A stretch of DNA of 64,000 nucleotides from Candidatus Methylacidiphilum fumarolicum (GCF_949774925.1 NZ_OX458932.1:1302001-1366000), one strand, 5' to 3'. Positions 44,965-54,402 are shown, numbered from the stretch's first letter. Made by a program: numbers and translations. Notes: generated by a model not told the origin, from the sequence alone.

Positions 44965-46833
44965 TTACATATTTGTTTGAATTTGTCCGGTTGAAGGAAT
45001 CTGACCTTGAATTTCATTCAAATAATGCGAGGCGGCTTGTCCAGCTTCAAGAGCGGCTTTTTCTTTCATCATGTCAATGATATGCAACCGATCTTGAAGC
45101 AACTGATACCGAGTTTGTCTATAATTTTCTATATTGTTTTTCAGTTTTTCCAAAAACTGCTGTTGGTTATTGATTTGATTGGTTACTATAACCTCTAGCT
45201 GAGAAATTTGTGGAATGGCTAAAATATAATTTTGTTGGCATTGCTCTCTCAAAGATTTAATATCAGCTTGTAGTTGGGTTAATTTTTGTATAATATTCAC
45301 TGTATCTTTATAGAGTTGAACATCTAATCTTTCTATTGCAATATTTTGCTGTAGGCGAGCGGTATTTGCATGTATTAAAATCATATAAGACTGATAAGAT
45401 TGTGGACTTATTCCTGTAACTAAAGTACCTGATCCCCAACTGGGATTAATAAACTGAACTGGAAGGATTTGTATATTTTCCAGATTATTCTCTTTTCTAT
45501 ATGAGATCTCAATTGATCCTTCGCTATCAGTTCGCTGTGCACTTCTTATCGACTGTAAAGAAGCATAAGGGAAAACGGTTTTATCCAATCTATTAGATGC
45601 AAAAAATATGACAGGTTCACCTGGTGTTGTTGATAGAGTAAATTGTATTATTTGCTTTTCATACTTTTTGGAAAATTGATACAAAAAATTTGGCTGTTTC
45701 CTTAAATTGGATCGAATTAAATAATCTTCAACAGCTCCGAAAGCACCTGCAGAATATATTTCCGAGAGATTTGGACTCAGGCCGTAGATATTCGACTGAT
45801 TGATTCCGTTGACAGGACTATAAAGTCCATTGAGTGAACTGCTATTCATCCAGAAAAGAAGCTGTTGTAAGGCATTTCCTCCCCACATTACACTTTGATA
45901 TATAGGATCATTTGAGGATGATGATCGAATCAAGACGTTAGATCCCAATACCATGGCGTTGCCTAAAATGCTAGGCAAAACAGATCCCAAATTTATTTGA
46001 CCATTAAGCCCATTACTTGATGAAATCTGATTGCCAAGTATTCCCCAGCTTAGTGGACCTGATAAACTCATCAATCCACCAATATTGCTAAATAGAGGAT
46101 TGGAACCCAAGTACATTGGGAAGAAATTCATCGCCATATATCCTAACCCTCCTACCATTGGTCCTAAGTTACTTCCTCCCATAAATTGCTGAGCAAGAGA
46201 ACTGCCTACCGCAAATTGTTGAGGGGAAAGAGAAGTCAACATAAAAGGTGGGAAAGCATCCAAACCAATGGGAAGACCTGACAATCCCATTATATTCCCT
46301 ACATATCCCAAACCCATGCCATTAAAATTATTACCGTCAAATATGAGGCCGTAAGGCAGTTGAGTGAGCATTCCGTTCAAAGATTGAGATGGAGTAAAGG
46401 ATGTGTTTAAAAAGTTTGAGCTAGAATTTGGATCATTGTATGGATTTTGAGGAACATGGACCTGAGAGACGGCATTCTCATAATTTTCAATTGACGCAAG
46501 AGAAGCTAGTTGTTGACTTAATTGTTTTGTTCCAGAGATCATTTGATCAATATGTTGAACATGTTCGTCATTATCTCGGAGGATGTTTTGAATGTCTTGA
46601 AGCCTATTTACGATATAGTTCATCGCATCGGCTGCACTCCCAGAAAATCCTGTCACATCTACTGGATATCCCCCTCCAGAAGTTACAGGAGGAGCTGAAG
46701 GAGCCTGTGGAAAATTTTGAATGGGTGGAATGATAGAGGAGGAGTTGTCGCCAATAGAGAAAAGCGGAAATTGCATGAATAATATGAGAAACAACTGTAT
46801 AATAATTCTTTTTTTTAGAGATTTTTTTTTCAT
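44965..46833 (-). CDS. Large exported Gly/Asn/Ser-rich protein
   Basis: Signal peptide at residues 1-28 (IIIQLFLILFMQFPLFSIG). The middle (about 140-360) is rich in Gly, Asn, Ser, Leu and Met with PMVGGLGYMAMNFFPMYLGSN-type repeats, and the last 130 residues form a coiled coil (NTARLQQNIAIERLDV..., LREQCQQNYILA). No family is recognised; a VirB5-like or surface-structure role is possible because it ends the coupling-protein operon. It overlaps the upstream gene by 4 bases. Confidence 0.6.
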   Translation of the reverse strand: MKKKSLKKRIIIQLFLILFMQFPLFSIGDNSSSIIPPIQNFPQAPSAPPVTSGGGYPVDVTGFSGSAADAMNYIVNRLQDIQNILRDNDEHVQHIDQMISGTKQLSQQLASLASIENYENAVSQVHVPQNPYNDPNSSSNFLNTSFTPSQSLNGMLTQLPYGLIFDGNNFNGMGLGYVGNIMGLSGLPIGLDAFPPFMLTSLSPQQFAVGSSLAQQFMGGSNLGPMVGGLGYMAMNFFPMYLGSNPLFSNIGGLMSLSGPLSWGILGNQISSSNGLNGQINLGSVLPSILGNAMVLGSNVLIRSSSSNDPIYQSVMWGGNALQQLLFWMNSSSLNGLYSPVNGINQSNIYGLSPNLSEIYSAGAFGAVEDYLIRSNLRKQPNFLYQFSKKYEKQIIQFTLSTTPGEPVIFFASNRLDKTVFPYASLQSIRSAQRTDSEGSIEISYRKENNLENIQILPVQFINPSWGSGTLVTGISPQSYQSYMILIHANTARLQQNIAIERLDVQLYKDTVNIIQKLTQLQADIKSLREQCQQNYILAIPQISQLEVIVTNQINNQQQFLEKLKNNIENYRQTRYQLLQDRLHIIDMMKEKAALEAGQAASHYLNEIQGQIPSTGQIQTNM

Positions 46834-47462
46834 TTTTTCATCTCAATTGAAATTTTCTTTTGTTTGTCAATTTGCTCTAACCTAAACTTCTTGTTGACAA
46901 AATCTTTTGGTAACTTGTCGAAGACGACAAAACGAAAATTTCTTTTTTCCCAGATAGAATAAAGAAGTTGGCAACTGGTACTCAATTTTTTACAACACTC
47001 CAACAGCTCATTTTTCAATGGATGCAACGAACTTTTAATAAATTCAATGGAATGGTTGCCAATTTCCTTTTTTTCTATAGGCATCGATAAAATGACAGTG
47101 CCAGGTTTTTTGGGGTTATCGATGATAAACCATTCTTCCCATGCTTCAGGAGCTTCGTCATACATCTGAGACCATAAAGGATATTCTCCATCTAAAAGAC
47201 TAAGAAAAAAATTCCGATCTATGACAATGGCAGGGAAAGAAGGTTCATTATTTGAATTTCTTGGAATTTCTTTGCCTAATCTTTGATAAAAATAGGCTTC
47301 AAAAAGAATAGCTCTTAATGACAGAGGAGAGGATTCTAACTCTTCATTAAAATGAATTCCTAAATCCTCTGGAAAAACAATTTTAGAAAGCTCCTTCTCT
47401 TCCTTTTCTTCTGTACATAAATTCTCTTTCTCTTTCCAATTACCAACAATTTTTTTGTTCAT
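46830..47462 (-). CDS. Unknown soluble protein of the secretion operon
   Basis: 210 residues, no signal or membrane segment. The N-terminus is Glu/Lys-rich; the rest has a mixed alpha/beta pattern (FVVFDKLPKDFV, SMPIEKKEIGNHSIEFI). I see no known motif. Four-base overlaps with both neighbours (47459-47462 and 46830-46833) show that it is translated together with them. A cytoplasmic role in the secretion apparatus is inferred from this place only. Confidence 0.55.
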   Translation of the reverse strand: MNKKIVGNWKEKENLCTEEKEEKELSKIVFPEDLGIHFNEELESSPLSLRAILFEAYFYQRLGKEIPRNSNNEPSFPAIVIDRNFFLSLLDGEYPLWSQMYDEAPEAWEEWFIIDNPKKPGTVILSMPIEKKEIGNHSIEFIKSSLHPLKNELLECCKKLSTSCQLLYSIWEKRNFRFVVFDKLPKDFVNKKFRLEQIDKQKKISIEMKK

Positions 47463-47707
47463 TTTCTATGCCCTCCAATTTCTTTAAGTCCATTTTCAAT
47501 CATCGTAGAGAAGTCATTTAAGACTACATCTAAAAAGCTTCCCATCTGATTTAATGACTTATTGCTTAGAGAAAAAAGGCCGCGTACCAAAAAATGAAGG
47601 ACATCCGATGTTGTCTTGTTCTTAAAATAGAATAAAGAGAGAAAAAGAGGAAAAGAAAGAAAGCCAAAGAGAAAAGGTGAAGCATTTTTCCATTGTTTCA
47701 TGTTCAT
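47459..47707 (-). CDS. Small membrane protein of the secretion operon
   Basis: 82 residues with one membrane helix at about 8-27 (ASPFLFGFLSFPLFLSLFYF) and a soluble tail. No motif is recognised. It starts 37 bases after the gene at 47745 and overlaps the following gene by 4 bases. Confidence 0.5.
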   Translation of the reverse strand: MNMKQWKNASPFLFGFLSFPLFLSLFYFKNKTTSDVLHFLVRGLFSLSNKSLNQMGSFLDVVLNDFSTMIENGLKEIGGHRK

Positions 47708-47744
47708 AGTAGAAAAGTAAATCGATAGAGAGAAAAATAGATCT

Positions 47745-48137
47745 TCACATTCCTTTTTTTGCTCTAATTATGTCTGTGAATTTTTGTTTTAATTCAGCCT
47801 GAAACTCTCCTTCTTTAACCATCTGCCATATCCTTTTCGGTGTGCCTATAAAACGTGAATAAAAATTAGATAATCCCAAAAAAAGAAAGGATAGAAGGGC
47901 AACTTCGAAAAGAAAAACAACTAGATCGGCCTCTCGTCGAGAGTGTAGAAGAATATAGAGAAGAGCTATTGGAAAAGCTTCAAGAAGTTCCCAAAAATTA
48001 AGCTTATCGGTTGAAAATAATAGATGATCCCCTGTAACGGTCATAACACCACAGATCAAACAAAGCATTAGTAATCCGATGATATGCAAATTATTATTGT
48101 TTACAGGAGGCTGTGGATTAGTCACATGATCAAGCAT
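47745..48137 (-). CDS. Polytopic membrane protein of the secretion operon
   Basis: 130 residues with about three membrane helices (18-38, 50-62, 70-90) and a basic C-terminal tail. No family is recognised. It is 11 bases after the VirD4-like gene. The ATPase itself lacks an N-terminal membrane anchor, so this could be its membrane partner; that is a guess. Confidence 0.55.
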   Translation of the reverse strand: MLDHVTNPQPPVNNNNLHIIGLLMLCLICGVMTVTGDHLLFSTDKLNFWELLEAFPIALLYILLHSRREADLVVFLFEVALLSFLFLGLSNFYSRFIGTPKRIWQMVKEGEFQAELKQKFTDIIRAKKGM

Positions 48138-48148
48138 AACGTTCCTTT

Positions 48149-50278
48149 CTATCTAGGGATAAGGTGAAGCAGAAATTGAACCCTTTTTATACTTTTTTTC
48201 CCAAACCGAGGATGAAGTTTCACAATCGCTTCTCCATCTTTAAGTCTAGAAAAGATATACGGAGGATAAATTGGCTCTTTGCGGAATTGGATTTGAAAAT
48301 CTTGATGGGCGATGGGTTTTGATAAATCAAAAAGAATTTCTTGTGTTCCTCTATACAGATAACCGTCACTTCTTTCAATTTCACCAAAAAGCCTAGAGGC
48401 ATAATCATTGGTTTCCATATGAGGGTTTCTTAGAAAAATGATCGTTGCTGTATTTGTTAGAATAGCTTCAATTTCAGATTTAATCATTCGGGATTCCAAA
48501 ACAGCTAAAGACTGAAAAGAAATAATACAACCACATTTATATTCTCTTGCCTTATCAAAAAAACCTCTTTCTCCAGTCCAATCTCCCGTGGTTGCCACTG
48601 TAGCAAATTCATCGCAGAGATAAATTACAGGTCTTTGTTGGTTAATTGGTCTGCCATCAATTTTTAGTTGCTTTCTTGAAAGGACTGACCGAAAGAAATC
48701 GAGTTTTAATAGTATGCTTGCGACCTTTGCTGCATTTCTCCATCTAGAAAAATTCATATCCAATACAAGGATCTTTCCCTGATCAATGATATCTGCAAAA
48801 TTGAGGGTTCCTTTGGGACTTACCATTCGATCAAAAGGCGGCTGAGTCATCAGTGATGTGAGAACCGAAACTGTCATACCAATGGAACCTGAGGTTCTTT
48901 CATTGGCAATGTTTAGATATTCACCTTTGAAATAAAGGTACACTTCATCTGAATAGGGATCCTTTCCATAATGATGGAGGATTTTTTCGTAGGAACTTAA
49001 CCACTTCTGCAAAGGACCATATTCTGGAGCAGGGATTTCAATATTGTTTATCAAATTAGATAAGGCCAACAATTGATCTATCTCATCAATAAGACTTAGG
49101 GAGCTTTCCCAAAGTTCAAGGTTGGGAAGAACTCCAAATTTAAAAGATTTTAAAAGTTTTTTTAGTCGATCTGTTAGTTCCGAGCACACTAAAAGAAGAT
49201 TGTTGTGAAATTCATCATTTTGAGAATAAGAAAAAAAAGCAGCACGGAAAGAACGCAAACCGTTGAATAAAGATAAAATGCTAGAAGAACCAAAATGCGC
49301 TTTCGAAGCTTGCTCACCATTTATATATTTTAAAATTTTTTCTGCTTCAATTTTTTTTAATAGTCTCTTTTCCCTCTCTACTTCATTTTCATTTTCCGGC
49401 GCATTTTTATTCGCAACATATATGTCTTTAATTTTCTTTTTCCATTCTTGGATCAGATTTTCGATCCTATTGATAAGTCGGTTGATTTTTTCCAATCCCT
49501 GAAAAACTTTCTCTTTATTCTCTCTTAAAACACTTTCTGCTGAAGATATTTGGCTTTGGTTGGCAGGCTGTCCTCGGTCCATGACAAGAAGATTAAGAAG
49601 AGGAAAAGACATTGGAGGAGGACATTCTTCAATAATCCCGTTTCGAGCAGCCATAACAAGTTCTCGATGAAGTTGAAAAATGGAGTTAAACAGTTTCCTT
49701 CCGGCAGCATCCCAGAAGGGATCTTGGCTTGTCTTCCCATCATCAACTGCTTGTTTTAAAGTAATCATTAAATCAGCAAGCTCTGATGGAAGGGAATCAG
49801 GATTATTAAATGGATCTAGAGCAAGATCATGATCAGGTCCAAAAAGCAAAACATCTTTTTCTCTATCATATTTCTTGGCAAGCCATAATAACATTTCAGT
49901 CAGTTCACATTTTCCATCCATAATAAATCCCGAAAATTTTAATTCTGCTTTTTCTTTAGAATCTCTAAGGTCAGTTGCTCTAAAAAGGCTTTCTAAAACT
50001 TGAGTCAGAACAAATCGAGTTTTCCCAGCACCAGATCCACCCAGAATGCTCATGTGTGAAAATAAGTCTTTGATTGTTAGGGGATTACCAGATTCATCGG
50101 TTAGCTCCTGTGGTTCTGTTTCAACTCGAAAATACAATTTTCCAAAATCCGAAGAACTTATTGGATGCCGTGGCCAATAATTTTCTTTGACTTTAGCAGA
50201 AAGAGATTCTCTTGGTTTTACATATTGTGGGCCTATCGATCCTACTAAACTCTCTCTGATTTTTTGGAATAGTTTCAT
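48149..50278 (-). CDS. VirD4/TraG-type coupling ATPase
   Basis: Coupling proteins bring DNA or protein cargo to a type IV secretion channel. This 709-residue ATPase has Walker A GGSGAGKT (80-87) and Walker B VIYLCDEF (about 549-556), then the FFDKAREYKCGCIISFQSL segment typical of TraD/VirD4 helicase-like domains. The usual two N-terminal membrane helices are absent. A long insert (about 200-430) with helical character is present. It begins a five-gene minus-strand operon. Confidence 0.8.
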   Translation of the reverse strand: MKLFQKIRESLVGSIGPQYVKPRESLSAKVKENYWPRHPISSSDFGKLYFRVETEPQELTDESGNPLTIKDLFSHMSILGGSGAGKTRFVLTQVLESLFRATDLRDSKEKAELKFSGFIMDGKCELTEMLLWLAKKYDREKDVLLFGPDHDLALDPFNNPDSLPSELADLMITLKQAVDDGKTSQDPFWDAAGRKLFNSIFQLHRELVMAARNGIIEECPPPMSFPLLNLLVMDRGQPANQSQISSAESVLRENKEKVFQGLEKINRLINRIENLIQEWKKKIKDIYVANKNAPENENEVEREKRLLKKIEAEKILKYINGEQASKAHFGSSSILSLFNGLRSFRAAFFSYSQNDEFHNNLLLVCSELTDRLKKLLKSFKFGVLPNLELWESSLSLIDEIDQLLALSNLINNIEIPAPEYGPLQKWLSSYEKILHHYGKDPYSDEVYLYFKGEYLNIANERTSGSIGMTVSVLTSLMTQPPFDRMVSPKGTLNFADIIDQGKILVLDMNFSRWRNAAKVASILLKLDFFRSVLSRKQLKIDGRPINQQRPVIYLCDEFATVATTGDWTGERGFFDKAREYKCGCIISFQSLAVLESRMIKSEIEAILTNTATIIFLRNPHMETNDYASRLFGEIERSDGYLYRGTQEILFDLSKPIAHQDFQIQFRKEPIYPPYIFSRLKDGEAIVKLHPRFGKKSIKRVQFLLHLIPR

Positions 50279-50329
50279 TCTTATACATTAAATAGGTCAA
50301 CCTTGCTGATAACGATCTATTGTTAGAAT

Positions 50330-50989
50330 ATGAACTTTATTATCGAATGGCCTGATCCCTGGAAAAAATGGGCAGATGCGATTAGTGATAATCTAATTGA
50401 TGGATTCTGGATAGAAAGTTATGAAGAATTTTGGCCCAAAATCTGGCCAGATGGTTCACTTGTTTATGCTCAAAAAACTAATGACAATCAATGGCTTCTC
50501 TTAAGAGAAAATGCTTGGATCGATTATGGATTTGAAAATTTCGATGAATTTGTAGAAGCCTTATTGTCGAAAAGAATTGAAGCTGACAGACCTTCTAAAA
50601 TAATTATGCTAGGGAATTACAGGAAATTGCCAAGAATAAATTATTTAGGATCAATTCGTGGTTCTATTCTGATTAATGGGCAAAAAGCAATGCATTTTCT
50701 CATGATTAATGAGAATGAATTTCATAATGTGCGTTTGTTGGCGCATAAAATTGATCAAGATTGTATTGTTCAAAGAGAAATCTTTTTTCAAGAGTTTGTC
50801 GATAAGCTAAAAAGTATTTTTTTGAACAATGAAGACAATAGGATAAAACTTATTCGGATAGGTATTTTTTTAGGGTTTTTTACCGCTATTTTTTCTCTCA
50901 TAGCTTTTTTTTGGAAAAAAGGAATCTTTTTAGCCATCCTTTCCCAAATTGCTTGTCTTTGGATCTTTTGGAGAATAGGAAAAGAATAA
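50330..50989 (+). CDS. Unknown protein with C-terminal membrane helices
   Basis: 219 residues: a soluble, Trp-rich N-terminal part (MNFIIEWPDPWKKWADAISDN) and two hydrophobic helices at about 180-215 (IGIFLGFFTAIFSLIAFFW, ILSQIACLWIFW). It lies 52 bases from, and divergent to, the coupling ATPase gene, so they may share a control region. No motif names its role. Confidence 0.5.
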   Translation: MNFIIEWPDPWKKWADAISDNLIDGFWIESYEEFWPKIWPDGSLVYAQKTNDNQWLLLRENAWIDYGFENFDEFVEALLSKRIEADRPSKIIMLGNYRKLPRINYLGSIRGSILINGQKAMHFLMINENEFHNVRLLAHKIDQDCIVQREIFFQEFVDKLKSIFLNNEDNRIKLIRIGIFLGFFTAIFSLIAFFWKKGIFLAILSQIACLWIFWRIGKE

Positions 50990-50994
50990 ATTAT

Positions 50995-51397
50995 AAACGG
51001 CGCGGGAATACCCATCTCCTTTAGGGGATTGGGATGAGAGAGCTAAACTAGATATTGACTGAATACAACAAAAAGTTAATCTAATATTAAGTCCGCATCG
51101 TGTGCTTCATCATAAGATCTGATGTCCTGATGCAGCCATCACTAATTAGTAATGCCCTGAAATATGGGGTTTTAAATATTAAACGTATCTACAACCCAGT
51201 CTTTGAAAAGAGACAGACCACCGGAATGAATAGCTGGTGGTAGGGAAGTAGTAGTAGCCTGGACACGGGCTAACGTTGTCTAGCTGAAGCACGGCCTCAA
51301 GCGCCGCCAGTTCGCCGGCGGGTTCCGCACGGAAACTGCCCACAAGCCGTGCGTACTAGCTAGAAGCTCCCCAGCTTTAGCGGGTTGAGAGTGTCAC
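50995..51397 (+). mobile_element. Short TnpB-element remnant with orphan right end
   Basis: Between two genes lies a remnant of the same family as the element at 5560-7240. The left side has a hairpin, CCCATCTCC (51011-51019) with GGGGATTGGG (51024-51033), like a subterminal palindrome. The right side (51240-51397) matches the reverse complement of 5560-5760, including the last TnpB codons (CTTAGGAAG-like debris, then LAEA), and stops at GTGTCAC 51391-51397. No transposase frame is left between them. Confidence 0.6.
51240..51397 (+). ncRNA. Orphan omega-RNA-like sequence (copy 2)
   Basis: This is the right-end series (ACTAGCTAGAAGCTC, hairpin CCCC-AGCTTTAG-CGGG, GAGAGTGTCAC) without a tnpB gene. 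The flank after it (TTTTTAGATGTTATTG) would be the guide, and it differs from the flank of copy 1. Expression is unknown, so it may be only debris. It ends 11 bases from the stop of the minus-strand gene at 51408. Confidence 0.45.
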
Positions 51398-51407
51398 TTT
51401 TTAGATG

Positions 51408-52121
51408 TTATTGATCAGCAGAAACGCTCTTGTTTCTCAAGTCTAAAGGGATTAAAGCATTGCTTTTTTCCTTATTCTTATATAGAGATTCAATAAAATT
51501 TAAAGTAGTAACATTATCAGTTATAAAATAATAGGGATTTTCTTCTTCCGAAAATAAGGCGTTGTAAGGCAAAAAAAACTCCTGAATTTTTTTTACATGC
51601 TGATTGAAAGCTGCTGGATCATCAACAAAGGCATTTCTTTTCCCGACTATTGGAGCATAATCTTCAAACCAAAATTGAGTGGATTCATAATAACACCAAC
51701 CCAAAAGGGGAGAAAATGGATGAACCATTGATGATTCATTTGACTGGTTATTTTTAAAATAAAAATAATTTTGTAAAAAGTGTGAGCATGATTCGATAAC
51801 TGCCAAGTTGATTATAGTACAAGCAATAAAGGAATAATGCCAAGATGAACTAAGATTTTCAAAAAAAGAGAGATTTTTCTCACTAAGTCGATCGACTGTT
51901 GGATGAACGCCAAAAAAGCAGGGTAAAGAAGGGTAGATAGAGGTAAACTGACAAAATGGCTGAATCATATCCTCTGAAATGATAAGAAGGTCTGCTTTAG
52001 CTAGGCGTGGATGACCAGAAAAAAAATGGAGAAATTTTCCTGGATCAAAATACGCAGGGAATATTGTTTTAAATCTAAAATTATCCAAATAGTCAGTTGG
52101 GTTAATTGGTTGAGGTTCCAT
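51408..52121 (-). CDS. Unknown cytoplasmic protein of the mobile region
   Basis: 237 residues, rich in aromatic amino acids (Phe, Tyr, Trp), without a signal peptide, membrane helix or motif that I recognise. It is divergent from the gene at 52164 with 42 bases between, so both share a promoter region. The TnpB remnant stands 11 bases beyond its stop codon and has not cut the gene. Confidence 0.5.
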   Translation of the reverse strand: MEPQPINPTDYLDNFRFKTIFPAYFDPGKFLHFFSGHPRLAKADLLIISEDMIQPFCQFTSIYPSLPCFFGVHPTVDRLSEKNLSFFENLSSSWHYSFIACTIINLAVIESCSHFLQNYFYFKNNQSNESSMVHPFSPLLGWCYYESTQFWFEDYAPIVGKRNAFVDDPAAFNQHVKKIQEFFLPYNALFSEEENPYYFITDNVTTLNFIESLYKNKEKSNALIPLDLRNKSVSADQ

Positions 52122-52163
52122 GCTATTATATATAGAAAATCAAAAGAATTTTGATAAAGACTC

Positions 52164-52760
52164 ATGAATGTTTTTGCTTCATTTTCATCCTCAAATCGTT
52201 TTTTTTACAACAGCGAAAAAGTCATTCAAGAAATACTCTGGGAAAACACCATCGACACATTGCCACGATTACTGCCTCCTATCCCTGCTAATCTTTTAAC
52301 TTTTGACCAATTCCCAAACAACAAAGCCATTGAATCAATTCCCGTAGAAGGAGGTTGGTTAAGCTTGTTGGTTCATCCCACTCAATGGCCAAAAGATCTT
52401 TTGCAAGTGTACTATGAGGATTTAGTTATTTTATTTTCTTGTGTAAAGTCAAAAGAAGTTCAGCAAAACAATTTACAACCTATCGCTCTCTGTCAGTATG
52501 TACAAACTTGTAAAAAAAAGAAAATGGTTCTTGAAAACAAAAATTGTCCATTTAATAGCATGGGAATTTGTGCTATTGGAACATTCCAAAATCAATCTCT
52601 TTCAGTAGAATCACTAAACCATAATTCCATAGGCTACTACTTAGGACTTACCAAGCAACAGGTTCAGTCCAAATTAAAAATTGCAACAGAATATCTAAAA
52701 AACGCTCTCAAACAAAAGAAAGCATTTTGTGAACTGCTTTCCAATCTTTCCAATAGTTGA
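52164..52760 (+). CDS. Small protein with Cys cluster and HTH-like end
   Basis: 198 residues. A cysteine group (CQYVQTC..., NKNCPFNSMGIC, about 115-140) suggests a metal site. The last 40 residues, SIGYYLGLTKQQVQSKLKIATEYLKNAL, look like a sigma region-4 or LuxR-type helix-turn-helix. If so it is a DNA-binding regulator with a metal switch, but it may be neither. It starts 42 bases from a divergent gene. Confidence 0.5.
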   Translation: MNVFASFSSSNRFFYNSEKVIQEILWENTIDTLPRLLPPIPANLLTFDQFPNNKAIESIPVEGGWLSLLVHPTQWPKDLLQVYYEDLVILFSCVKSKEVQQNNLQPIALCQYVQTCKKKKMVLENKNCPFNSMGICAIGTFQNQSLSVESLNHNSIGYYLGLTKQQVQSKLKIATEYLKNALKQKKAFCELLSNLSNS

Positions 52761-52784
52761 AATAAATTAAATTACAATTTTTGT

Positions 52785-53486
52785 TTATCGAATCTTTTCC
52801 TGTATTTTCTTTTGTTCCAGTTGAGGATCTGAGTGGTAAATTCCTTGGATTGGCGAAGGATTTAAGCCTTCAGGATTAAAAATTGGTGCCTCTTCCTTTT
52901 CTTTTTCTAGAGACTTCTGAGTTTGTTTCCCATCAAATGCCTTCTGCCAGAATTCTTGTTGTAGAAAAGGCCCTTTTCCTATTCCAGGAATATTCCAATA
53001 GGAAGGTACGGAATGGGTTTCCGTTGTTTTTTGATAAACCGTATTATTAGCTTTTTCACCAATTCTTTTCCAATCCAAAGTGCTTAACCTTTGGTCATTT
53101 CTTTCTAGACACCTACAGGTACACATTCCATCCCATTTTTGAGGGTTTGAAGCTGAATCTATTCCTTGGTTTAGCTGTTCTTTAGCAGAAGCTCTAGTCA
53201 GACCTATCATATTGAGTGTCTGAGTATTGGATAAGGTTCCAATAGAATTCTTTGAGGTAGAGTGTTGCTGGACAGGATGTGATCTATGATCGCTTTCTTG
53301 GTTTCTGTTTGTTGTTTTGTTTGTTCTACCATCCATACTATCCGTAGGAGATAGGTTCATTGGAATATGATCAAATGATTGAACATGCGCCGAAGGCTTT
53401 TCTTCTCCCCCCTGATGTGCGGTTAATTCTACTCGTTTGTTTTGTTCGTTCATGGTATATCCTCCTTCTAAATCTTTATCGCGCAA
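52785..53486 (-). CDS. Disordered Gln/Asn-rich protein of the secretion region
   Basis: 233 residues, mostly Gln, Asn, Ser, Thr and Glu, expected to be disordered. It has a Cys pair region (MCTCRCLE, about 118-125). No family is recognised. Its start overlaps the end of the glycine-rich gene at 53476 by 11 bases, so the two are translated together. Confidence 0.45.
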   Translation of the reverse strand: MRDKDLEGGYTMNEQNKRVELTAHQGGEEKPSAHVQSFDHIPMNLSPTDSMDGRTNKTTNRNQESDHRSHPVQQHSTSKNSIGTLSNTQTLNMIGLTRASAKEQLNQGIDSASNPQKWDGMCTCRCLERNDQRLSTLDWKRIGEKANNTVYQKTTETHSVPSYWNIPGIGKGPFLQQEFWQKAFDGKQTQKSLEKEKEEAPIFNPEGLNPSPIQGIYHSDPQLEQKKIQEKIR

Positions 53487-54402
53487 TTTCTTCTTTTTTA
53501 TTTACATAGGAAAGCAGGGATCGTGTTTGAAAATTCGAATTAGGAACTGAGGAAAAGTATTCAGGTAAATAAAAATCCCTATTGATTGGATGTTGATAAT
53601 TTTGAAGCTTCGTATAAAACCTTTCAGAATTGCTTATATTTTCTATTTTCTCAGTAGGTGCTTTTAAATTTTCTACTATTTTTTCAACCTTTTCCCCAAT
53701 TCTTTCGCCCATTGAAGAGCCAACAACCCATCCGAGCCATCCACCCATGGGTTTTCCAATCAAAGGAATTCCACCAAGGACATTTTCTCCCAACTTTTCG
53801 CCTATTTTCCCAATTCCCACAGCTGACGCTCCTTTTATAGCTGCCTCACTCATATTAAACATAGCCTCATCAATTTTCCCATGCGCCAACGATTGCATGG
53901 ATCTGTAGACTCCCGGACCTGCAATTTCGGCCCCTAAAAGTGCTGCATACTTTGGACCTCCTAATCGAGTAATCGTTTTTACAACTCTTAAGAAAAAAGA
54001 ATCCGGCTTATTCATTCTTTCTTTATTTTGCAGCTGCTCCATTGCTTTTAATTGCTGTGTTTTTCCTTCATTTCCGGTAGCTATAATGGATCCTGAATTT
54101 TTAACATTTTCTTTTTCAAGAGGGACAAAAGAAAATGGTTCTTTTTTGATCTCTTCTACAATTTTATCAGGATAATTTGTTTGATTCTTTGAAAACTGGG
54201 CATAGGCTCCATATCCAGCCCCTAGTCCTAATACATTAGGTAAAACAGCAGGCATCTCTTTGAAAGTGTTTTCATCAACATTGGGAGAGGACTGATCAAG
54301 GATACTTATTTCACGAAAACTTGGACTAAGAAAGCGACCATAGAGAAGAGAAGACAATGGCATGCCTTTAGTCGCAGAAAGATGAATTTGAGGATTATTC
54401 AT
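53476..54402 (-). CDS. Protein with glycine-zipper membrane segment
   Basis: 308 residues without a signal peptide. The middle (about 160-235) is Gly/Ala-rich with GLGGPKYAALLGAEIAGPG-like and GGWLGWVVGSSMGERIGEKVEK pieces, a glycine-zipper pattern. Similar segments occur in the HNH-like protein at 40397 (VGGAAGATLGSMIFPGPG, then GMGMGGFFGG). It lies 45 bases after the PilB-type ATPase gene. It may be a secreted or membrane-inserting part of the machine; no family is named. Confidence 0.5.
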   Translation of the reverse strand: MNNPQIHLSATKGMPLSSLLYGRFLSPSFREISILDQSSPNVDENTFKEMPAVLPNVLGLGAGYGAYAQFSKNQTNYPDKIVEEIKKEPFSFVPLEKENVKNSGSIIATGNEGKTQQLKAMEQLQNKERMNKPDSFFLRVVKTITRLGGPKYAALLGAEIAGPGVYRSMQSLAHGKIDEAMFNMSEAAIKGASAVGIGKIGEKLGENVLGGIPLIGKPMGGWLGWVVGSSMGERIGEKVEKIVENLKAPTEKIENISNSERFYTKLQNYQHPINRDFYLPEYFSSVPNSNFQTRSLLSYVNKKEEIAR

